DNA of 8,587 bases from Clostridiales bacterium (lineage in GTDB: Bacteria > Bacillota > Clostridia > Oscillospirales > Acutalibacteraceae), in assembly GCA_022791355.1 (NCBI GenBank), contig JAAVYX010000008.1:1-8587 (forward strand). The letters run 5' to 3'. Positions 1 to 5,585 of the stretch are shown here, one piece after another (the stretch's first letter is position 1; the number at the start of each line of letters is the position of its first letter). The notes below the pieces were generated by a model. It was not told the DNA's origin. It did not search any database and saw only the letters and a list, made by a program, of their open reading frames with translations. The position numbers and the translations under genes were made by a program.

Positions 1-705
1 CAGATACTCCGCGGCGGTCAGCGCCATACGCGGGGTGGCGATACGCTCTACCGCCGGGTCGTTGGCCAGGTTAATAAAGAGCACCGTCCGGTCGATGGCG
101 CCGGTTTCCCGGAAGCTTTCAATAAAGAAGTTGGCTTCCTCAAAGGTGATGCCCATGGCGGCAAAGACCACTGCAAAGGGCTCGTCGGTTCCCCGCACCT
201 TGGCCTGGCGGGCAATCTGCGCCGCAAGCTCGGCGTGGGGCAGGCCGCTGGCCGAAAAGATGGGCAGCTTCTGGCCGCGGACCAGGGTATTCAGTCCGTC
301 GATGGCCGAAACGCCGGTCTGGATGAACTCCTGGGGATAGTTGCGGGCTGAGGGGTTTATGGGCAGACCGTCAATGTCCCGGCGCTGCTCGGGCAGGATG
401 GGCGGGCCGTTGTCGATGGGACGGCCCAGACCGTCGAACACCCGGCTGAGCATATCCTCGGATACGCCCAGCTCCATGCTGCGTCCTAAAAAGCGGACCT
501 TACTGTTGTCCAGGTTGATACCGGTGGAGCTTTCAAAGAGCTGCACCAGGGCGTTAGAGCCGTTGACCTCCAGCACCTTGCAGCGGCGCTTCTCGCCGTT
601 TTGCAGCTCGATTTCGCCCAGTTCATTATACGCAACGCCTTCCACGTCGCGGATGAGCATAAGAGGACCGGCCACTTCCTGAATGGTACGATATTCCTTT
701 GGCAT
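1..705 (-). CDS. ntpB: V-type ATPase subunit B (non-catalytic nucleotide-binding), N-terminal half, cut by window edge
   Basis: The first 235 residues of the B subunit, which alternates with A in the soluble V1 hexamer and contributes to, but does not catalyse, ATP turnover. The N-terminal beta-barrel begins MPKEYRTIQEVAGPLMLI. The central domain has SASGLPHAE at residues 151-159, where catalytic subunits carry a P-loop; the absence of GKT marks this as B rather than A. FAAMGITFEEANFF (181-194) and ATPRMALTAAEYL (223-235) are typical B-subunit blocks. The frame is open to base 1 and the family is about 460 residues long, so about half is missing, including the region with the arginine finger. 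The ATG shares one base with the ntpA stop (TAATG), and AAGGAGG lies 7-8 bases upstream inside the ntpA coding end, so translation is probably coupled to ntpA. Confidence 0.97.
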   Translation of the reverse strand, partial: MPKEYRTIQEVAGPLMLIRDVEGVAYNELGEIELQNGEKRRCKVLEVNGSNALVQLFESSTGINLDNSKVRFLGRSMELGVSEDMLSRVFDGLGRPIDNGPPILPEQRRDIDGLPINPSARNYPQEFIQTGVSAIDGLNTLVRGQKLPIFSASGLPHAELAAQIARQAKVRGTDEPFAVVFAAMGITFEEANFFIESFRETGAIDRTVLFINLANDPAVERIATPRMALTAAEYL

Positions 706-2474
706 TAGTCTTCCTCCTTCTGCATCAGTTGATCGATTTCGGCCGAAAGCTGACGGGTGATCGCGTCGTATTCGGCCTGAATGTTCTCGCTGGGCGTATA
801 CTTGAACCGGCCGATACGCTCCCGCACAGGCAGCTTGACCAGCTCGTCAATCGATACCTTGCCCAGCGCCTCGGAGGCCTCCTGATGATACAGCAGAATC
901 AGCTGCATCATGGCGTACTGCTTATCCAGAGGCGTATAGGTATCCACCTCGTGGAAAGCGTCCTGATGGAGGAAGTCCTCGCGGATGGAGCGGGCGGCCT
1001 CCAGCTTTAAACGGTCGGAGGGCGACAGCGCGTCCATACCTACCAGCTTGACGATTTCATCCAGCTCGCTTTCCTCCTGCAAAAGCCGCATGATGCGGGC
1101 CCGCAGCGTCATCCAGTCGCCGCCGGAAACCTGCTGGTCGAACCAGGCGCCCATGTTGTCGGCATAGAGGGAGTAGCTGGTCAGCCAGTTGATGGCGGGG
1201 AAGTGACGGCTGTAGGCCAAGGAGGCGTCCAGGCTCCAGAAGACCTTGACGATCCGCAGGGTGGCCTGAGAAACCGGCTCGGAAATATCGCCGCCGGGCG
1301 GGGAAACCGCCCCGATAACCGACAGAGCGCCCTCTCTGGGCTCGGAGCCCAGGGTGGTCACCCGGCCGGCGCGCTCGTAAAACTGGGCCAGACGGCTGCC
1401 CAAATAGGCGGGATAGCCCTCTTCGCCGGGCATCTCTTCCAGACGGCCGGACATTTCGCGCAGCGCCTCGGCCCAACGGGAGGTAGAGTCGGCCATCAGG
1501 GCTACAGAATAGCCCATGTCGCGGAAATACTCCGCAATGGTGATGCCGGTGTAGATCGAGGCCTCGCGGGCGGCCACCGGCATATCAGAGGTGTTGGCGA
1601 TCAGCACGGTGCGCTGCATCAGGGAGGAGCCGGTCTTGGGATCCTTCAGCTCGGGGAATTCGTTGAGCACGTCGGTCATCTCGTTGCCGCGCTCGCCGCA
1701 GCCGATGTAAACCACGATATCGGCCGCGGCCCATTTAGCCAACTGATGCTGCACCACCGTTTTACCGCTGCCGAAGGGGCCCGGCACCGCGGCCACACCG
1801 CCCTTGGCGATGGGGAACAGTGTGTCGATAACCCGCTGACCGGTGACCAGCGGATGGTCGGGCGAGAGCTTTTCCTTATAGGGACGGCCCACGCGGACCG
1901 GCCATTTCTGCATCATGGTGAGGGGATGCTCGCCGCCCGCGTCGTCGACGACCACCGCTACCGTTTCGGTGATCTTGAAGTCGCCCTCCTGAATAGACTT
2001 TACCTTGCCCGCAACGCCCGCCGGCACCATAATGCGGTGCTGGACAACCGGCGTTTCCTGTACCGTACCCAGTACGTCCCCGGCGACCACCGCCGCGCCC
2101 TGCTGCACCGAGGGGACAAAATGCCATTTTTGCTCCCGATCCAGGGAGGGTACTTCTACGCCGCGCTCCAGATTGTTGCCCACCGCTTTCACGATGGCCT
2201 CCAGAGGCCGCTGAATACCGTCGAAAATACTGCTGATTAGGCCAGGCCCCAGCTCCACGCTCATCGGCGCTTCGGTGGATTCCACCGGTTCGCCGGGACC
2301 CAGGCCGGAGGTTTCTTCGTATACCTGAATGGACGCGCGGTCGCCGTGCATCTCAATGATTTCGCCGATCAGGCGGTGACGGCTGACTCGTACCACGTCA
2401 AACATGTTGGCGTCGCGCATCCCTTCGGCGATAACCAACGGGCCGGCCACCTTGACAATCGTGCCCTTGCTCAT
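705..2474 (-). CDS. ntpA: V-type ATPase catalytic subunit A
   Basis: Catalytic ATP-hydrolysing or ATP-synthesising subunit of the V1 head, 589 residues, the normal family length. It starts MSKGTIVKVAGPLVIAEGM, followed by a beta-barrel and the A-specific bulge (non-homologous) region at about 110-200. The P-loop GPFGSGKT is at 232-239 (Lys238, Thr239) and GER at 260-262 (Glu261, Arg262); these match in motif and number the nucleotide-binding residues of E. hirae NtpA. LMADSTSRWAEALRE (326-340) and the SPPGGDISEPV segment are further A-subunit signatures. An in-frame ATG 25 codons upstream is open, but family alignment and the spacing favour the ATG at 2474. Its ribosome site, AAAGGAA at 2487-2493, is weaker and further away (about 12 bases) than those of most other genes here. 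Unlike its neighbours it follows a gap of about 0.5 kb after ntpF. Confidence 0.98.
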   Translation of the reverse strand: MSKGTIVKVAGPLVIAEGMRDANMFDVVRVSRHRLIGEIIEMHGDRASIQVYEETSGLGPGEPVESTEAPMSVELGPGLISSIFDGIQRPLEAIVKAVGNNLERGVEVPSLDREQKWHFVPSVQQGAAVVAGDVLGTVQETPVVQHRIMVPAGVAGKVKSIQEGDFKITETVAVVVDDAGGEHPLTMMQKWPVRVGRPYKEKLSPDHPLVTGQRVIDTLFPIAKGGVAAVPGPFGSGKTVVQHQLAKWAAADIVVYIGCGERGNEMTDVLNEFPELKDPKTGSSLMQRTVLIANTSDMPVAAREASIYTGITIAEYFRDMGYSVALMADSTSRWAEALREMSGRLEEMPGEEGYPAYLGSRLAQFYERAGRVTTLGSEPREGALSVIGAVSPPGGDISEPVSQATLRIVKVFWSLDASLAYSRHFPAINWLTSYSLYADNMGAWFDQQVSGGDWMTLRARIMRLLQEESELDEIVKLVGMDALSPSDRLKLEAARSIREDFLHQDAFHEVDTYTPLDKQYAMMQLILLYHQEASEALGKVSIDELVKLPVRERIGRFKYTPSENIQAEYDAITRQLSAEIDQLMQKEED

Positions 2475-2968
2475 AAAGTATGACCATTCCTTTCTCGCAG
2501 AACCGGGGAGTTGTGCCTTTGCACCATTCCTGCTGGTGTAAAGGCACAAGCCCCAAGGCCCCCAAGCTTTATTTTTCAGCCTTACCTTCCGTAAAACCGC
2601 TGACAGGAGCCAACGGACATATGCAGCCGGTTCGCATAATGCCTCGCGGCTTTTTTGACTGGAGTCTGTTTAAAACCAAAGAAACGCGGGGATTTTGTTC
2701 AGAGATGAAGAATCTGTAAAAAGCGCGGAAAATGCCGTAAACCTCGCGTTTCCTTTCGCGTGCCAGCCGTATGGCCGTTAAAGGGCTCGGTCCTCGTCCG
2801 GTCTGCGCAGCCAAAACGGCAGAGCGCCTCCTTTTCTGGAAGCGCCAGAAGGACGCACGCCGGAAAACACAAAAATCTCCCCGGACATACGCCGCACAGC
2901 CCGAACAAAGCGCTTAGGCTCTTTAGAACCTTTATCCGCGCAAGGTATACGGCCTTTTTTGTAAAAGT
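2475..2968. other. Gene-free gap between ntpF and ntpA
   Basis: A stretch of 494 bases that interrupts an otherwise tight operon. Short open frames exist on both strands (for example 2569-2814 and 2699-2908, minus), but they lack recognisable protein character and good ribosome sites, so I call no gene. It contains the strong hairpin at 2511-2549, a copy of GAGTCTGTTT at 2662-2671 that also occurs in the ntpI spacer at 7647-7656, and a small stem TTCTGG/CCAGAA at 2834-2850. I see no convincing promoter: the best minus-strand -10 candidate, CATTAT near 2640, lacks a good -35. A weak hairpin followed by five T on the minus strand (about 2718-2751) could be a poor terminator. Confidence 0.6.
2511..2549 (-). 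promoter_or_regulatory. 16-bp inverted repeat (hairpin) in the ntpA leader
   Basis: Arms at 2511-2526 and 2534-2549 pair over 16 positions around a 7-base loop. The only non-Watson-Crick position is A-C in the minus transcript (G-U if read from the plus strand). The hairpin ends 36 bases before the ntpA start codon. No T-run follows on either strand, so it is not an intrinsic terminator. The 9-mer AGGAATGGT, which forms the ntpA ribosome-site region (2483-2491), is repeated inside this hairpin (2523-2531), spanning loop and arm. A role in mRNA stability, processing or ntpA translation is inference. Confidence 0.6.
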
Positions 2969-3286
2969 CTAGTTATTAAAAATAATATCCGAACCGACAG
3001 CCTGCTCCACCGACTTTTTGACCGCCCGCAGTCCCATACCGGTATTGCCGGATACGCCAGGAATCGGGATAATGGCCGGCCACTGACGGGTGCGGTATTC
3101 GTCGATTTCAGACTCCAGCTCCTGGGCCATCGCTTCGGTGACGTAAATAACGGCGTATGCGTTGTCGGCCAGCTTTTTCAGCAGCCGCGCCGCTTCTTCC
3201 CGGGCCTCGGCGGGATAAATGTCCAGCCCCAGGGCGGAAAAACCGTAAATACTGTCCCGGTCGCCCAGCACCGCAATCTTATACAT
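2969..3286 (-). CDS. ntpF: V-type ATPase subunit F (central shaft)
   Basis: Small central-stalk subunit, 105 residues, matching the ATP-synt_F family in length and pattern. In E. hirae nomenclature the same protein is NtpG. It starts MYKIAVLGDRDSIYGFSALGLDIYP, a Rossmann-like first strand and GD motif typical of the family; AVIYVTEAMAQEL (45-57) and IIPIPGV (72-78) are the other conserved strands. It binds subunit D to form the rotor shaft turning inside A3B3. The start codon overlaps the end of ntpC by 8 bases (ATGTATAA), and GAGGGAA upstream supplies the ribosome site, so it is probably translationally coupled. The stop TAG sits in a CTAG tetranucleotide, with the long gap directly downstream. 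Confidence 0.95.
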   Translation of the reverse strand: MYKIAVLGDRDSIYGFSALGLDIYPAEAREEAARLLKKLADNAYAVIYVTEAMAQELESEIDEYRTRQWPAIIPIPGVSGNTGMGLRAVKKSVEQAVGSDIIFNN

Positions 3287-4220
3287 ACAATTCCCTCACT
3301 TTTTCACGGATCGCATCCTGGGGCATGGCGTGGGCCTTGCCGGACAGGATCATCCGGACAATCTGGAGCTCTTGCTCCCGCGCCAGCCAATAGGCGGCCA
3401 GCGGCGCGATTGTGAAAGGATTGTGCCGCTGGGCGGCCACCAGCTCGGCCATACGGCGGGCGCACCAACGGTCAAACGCGGCCACGGACTGCCGGATGGC
3501 GTCGACCGCTTCGGCGTAATCGGTTAAGGCCAGATACTCCGCCAGCGCGTCGATCCCCCGGCGAGCCGCTTCGGCCAGACGGGTCGTGTCCAGCGACTGG
3601 CAAGGAGCCAGCGCCTCCTCGTAAAAGCTATCCGGCTTATGGGTATGGTAGGCCCGAAGGGCGATTTTGATATCCGCCGTGGCCACCGTCCATTCAGCGT
3701 ACTGCTGAATAAAGGCGCTTTGGGAGGCGTTTCCAGCCTGCAAAATAGCGTCCAACGCGGCGCGGTCGACCAGGGTGTCGCACAGCTGCCCGTCGCGGGT
3801 GTGCAGCAGGGCCTCGTAGGCCCGCTGGGCCGGCTCCCGCATAGGTTCCGGAAGCAGGGAAAACTCCTGCCTTTGCACAGCGTCCCGAATCAAGTCGGGG
3901 TCGACCCGGCCCGCGGGGAGATAAACGCTCTCGCCGCCGGACTGGGTGCAGACCTGCTTAACGGCCGCCTTGAGATTATGGTAATCCTGCGGGAGCAAAA
4001 ACACGTTCCAATCGTCGGCGTCTCCCACCAGCTCCTGGAGCAGCTGCCAGGTCTTTTCCCGTTCCTCGGACAAAGAACCCCAGCCCCGCTCCTCCAGCTG
4101 ACGATGGCAGTCCTCCACACTGGGAGAGGTGATCAGCCGCTCGTAAAACGCGCCGTCCAGCAGGGTGAGCTCCTTACTGCGGATACGGGATACCGCATAG
4201 GTATAAGCTTGTTCGCTCAT
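3279..4220 (-). CDS. ntpC: V-type ATPase subunit C (d-type, shaft-to-ring adaptor)
   Basis: Funnel-shaped adaptor (eukaryotic subunit d / Thermus C homologue) joining the central shaft to the K ring. It has 313 residues, slightly short but within the family range. It is mostly helical with no membrane segment. Recognisable family blocks are MSEQAYTYAVSRIRSKE at the N-terminus, NVFLLPQDYHNLKAAVK near residue 75, and the C-terminal PLAAYWLAREQELQIVRMI followed by SGK, ending in RELYV. AGGA lies 6 bases before the ATG. It begins 24 bases after ntpE and overlaps ntpF by 8 bases, so the three genes form a tight cluster. Confidence 0.93.
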   Translation of the reverse strand: MSEQAYTYAVSRIRSKELTLLDGAFYERLITSPSVEDCHRQLEERGWGSLSEEREKTWQLLQELVGDADDWNVFLLPQDYHNLKAAVKQVCTQSGGESVYLPAGRVDPDLIRDAVQRQEFSLLPEPMREPAQRAYEALLHTRDGQLCDTLVDRAALDAILQAGNASQSAFIQQYAEWTVATADIKIALRAYHTHKPDSFYEEALAPCQSLDTTRLAEAARRGIDALAEYLALTDYAEAVDAIRQSVAAFDRWCARRMAELVAAQRHNPFTIAPLAAYWLAREQELQIVRMILSGKAHAMPQDAIREKVRELYV

Positions 4221-4244
4221 GTCCTTTCCTGCCTTTCGCTCCGA

Positions 4245-4835
4245 CTAAAATAAAAGAGACTGGGTAAGATCCTGCAACGCGTCGGCCTTGGCGTCGAACA
4301 GCGCTTCAAAGGAGCAGTTTTCCTCCACGCCGTTATATGCCAGGACCAGGCCGCCGTCGATGGGACGAGTCTCCTCCGACACGGTCAATTTCGCCTTCGG
4401 ATGGGACAATGCGGCGTTCAGTTCCTTTTCAAAGGAGGCCGGAAGCCGCTTCTTATCTTCCGGCGACAGCAGAACCCGCCCCTCCTGCGGGAGGGCATGG
4501 GCCGCGGCCAGCTTTTGCAGCAGCGGGAAGTATTCCTCCGCGGGCATTTGGGTAAGACGCTGCCGGGCCGCGCCGATGGTCTCGCCGATCAGACGCTGCT
4601 TGGTCGCCAGCTCGGCCTTGCGTTTGGCCAGCGCCGCAGCCGACCGGGCGCGTACCAGCGCGTCGGCCGCGTTCTTTTCGCCCTGGGCCGCAATCTCCTT
4701 CGCCTGGGTCTCCGCGTCTCGCCGCGCCTGCGCACGGACGGTCTCCGCCTGGGCCGCGGCCTCTTTTACAATGGAGTCCGCCCGTTGACGAGCCTCCTCC
4801 TCAATTTTTGCCAGAATATTTTCTAAGCCGGTCAT
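4245..4835 (-). CDS. ntpE: V-type ATPase subunit E (peripheral stalk)
   Basis: Peripheral-stalk subunit, 196 residues. The first ~100 residues are Ala/Glu/Lys/Arg-rich heptad-like sequence (MTGLENILAKIEEEARQRAD onward), predicted to form a long coiled coil with the small G/H-type subunit encoded first in the operon. The C-terminal globular part (about 110-196) includes the VSEETRPIDGGLVLAYNGVE block, typical of E subunits, which docks on A3B3. TAAGGAGGAG lies 7 bases before the ATG, a strong ribosome site. The gene is separated from ntpK by 274 bases containing two inverted repeats and a MITE-like element. Confidence 0.94.
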   Translation of the reverse strand: MTGLENILAKIEEEARQRADSIVKEAAAQAETVRAQARRDAETQAKEIAAQGEKNAADALVRARSAAALAKRKAELATKQRLIGETIGAARQRLTQMPAEEYFPLLQKLAAAHALPQEGRVLLSPEDKKRLPASFEKELNAALSHPKAKLTVSEETRPIDGGLVLAYNGVEENCSFEALFDAKADALQDLTQSLLF

Positions 4836-4863
4836 GGCGGCTCCTCCTTATAATAAAGGGTGA

Positions 4864-4924
4864 CGTGAAAAAAGCTTTTCACGGAGAATCTATTTCTTCC
4901 AGGCTTGACGGCCCGGAAGAAATA
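4864..4924 (-). repeat. Two inverted repeats in the ntpE leader
   Basis: CGTGAAAA (4864-4871) and TTTTCACG (4876-4883) form a perfect 8-bp stem with a 4-base loop. Next to it, TATTTCTTCC (4891-4900) and GGAAGAAATA (4915-4924) form a perfect 10-bp stem with a 14-base loop. In the minus transcript both lie 29-90 bases before the ntpE start and just outside the MITE-like element. Neither is followed by a proper T-run. They may be RNA hairpins setting stability or translation of the E-C-F segment; this is inference. Confidence 0.55.
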
Positions 4925-4945
4925 AATTCGATCAAGCACGGAGGA

Positions 4946-5113
4946 CTAGAGCTTGTTTGAAATATATGGGAAATGACGGATTATTGTCCCAGGGCAGATG
5001 ATTGCAAGGCGAAAACCGCAGGGAAGCCTTTCGGCTTTCGAGGATTTTCAACCCAGAAAGTAACTTTTCCCGGGCAATAGAACGGCCTTTCCGCTTTTTC
5101 AAATACGCTCTAG
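4946..5113. mobile_element. 168-bp MITE-like palindromic element between ntpK and ntpE
   Basis: Both ends carry a 17-base terminal inverted repeat: CTAGAGCTTGTTTGAAA at 4946-4962 and, on the opposite strand, CTAGAGCGTATTTGAAA at 5097-5113 (15 of 17 identical). Subterminal segments also mirror each other (TATTG-CCC-GGG blocks near 4981-4993 and 5072-5083). The centre is a hairpin AAGCC-TTTC-GGCTT at 5024-5037, within about one base of the element's midpoint, so the sequence can fold end to end. It has no gene of its own. The CTAG at each edge is consistent with insertion at a CTAG or TA target, as in some IS630/mariner-like and IS5-like families, but the family is not identified. The right edge contains the ntpK stop codon. 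Confidence 0.7.
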
Positions 5114-5583
5114 ATGTTCAGCGCCGGGATACCAAACACAGACAGAATGGAAATCAGCAGCGCCAGAATCGCGTAGGTTTCCACCATGGCGGGGAACAGC
5201 ATGGATTTACCGAACTGGTCGGGCTTTTTCGCAACCAGATGAATACTGGATACCGCGACCCGGCCCTGACGGATGGCCGACCATAGACCCACGAAAGCCA
5301 TGGGCAGGCAGGCGGCCAGATAGAGCAGGCCCTTGGCGGCGGAAATGTTGGCGTCTCCGCCCAGAATACCGATCTGGGTCAAGACTAGGAAGCCGATGAG
5401 CAGGCCGTAAATGCCCTGGGTACCGGGCAGAAGCTGCAGAATAAGTACCTTACTGAACTTGGAGGGGTCCTCCGTAACAACGCCGGTGGCGGCTTCGCCG
5501 GCCTGCCCAACGCCAATGGCCGAACCAATACCTGCTAAAAGCGCGGCCAGCGCCGCTCCGATCAATGCAAAAACAACTCCCAT
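5110..5583 (-). CDS. ntpK: V-type ATPase membrane rotor subunit K (Na+-binding proteolipid)
   Basis: Ring-forming proteolipid, 157 residues, a duplicated hairpin giving four membrane helices (about 3-27, 45-70, 83-106, 127-150). The second helix has LLPGTQG and the fourth MVETYAIL. By alignment, the E. hirae NtpK Na+ ligands Leu61, Thr64, Gln65, Gln110 and Glu139 correspond here to Leu52, Thr55, Gln56, Gln106 and Glu135, all conserved. The first hairpin has Gln56 where H+ rings of single-hairpin type carry a carboxylate, so there is one ion site per four helices, as in E. hirae. AAGGAGG lies 10 bases before the ATG inside the end of ntpI, with a 2-base gap between genes. The stop TAG falls within the terminal CTAG of the adjacent MITE-like element. 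Confidence 0.97.
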   Translation of the reverse strand: MGVVFALIGAALAALLAGIGSAIGVGQAGEAATGVVTEDPSKFSKVLILQLLPGTQGIYGLLIGFLVLTQIGILGGDANISAAKGLLYLAACLPMAFVGLWSAIRQGRVAVSSIHLVAKKPDQFGKSMLFPAMVETYAILALLISILSVFGIPALNI

Positions 5584-5585
5584 GA

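Noticed and set aside
1203..2240. Long plus-strand open frame opposite ntpA (345 codons), with similar ones opposite ntpC and ntpI
   Set aside because: These are antisense shadows of well-identified minus-strand ATPase genes in GC-rich sequence.
2474..2549. Upstream start for ntpA giving a 25-residue extension
   Set aside because: The extension overlaps the hairpin, has no family counterpart and lacks a good ribosome site; the start at 2474 gives the usual N-terminus and the E. hirae-like residue numbering.
2718..2751. CGCG/CGCG hairpin followed by five T on the minus strand, a possible terminator between ntpF and ntpA
   Set aside because: The stem is only about five pairs with a long loop and a bulge, too weak to call a terminator without further evidence.
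2569..2908. Open frames of 69-81 codons on the minus strand in the ntpF-ntpA gap
   Set aside because: No convincing ribosome sites, no family resemblance, and composition typical of random frames in GC-rich DNA.
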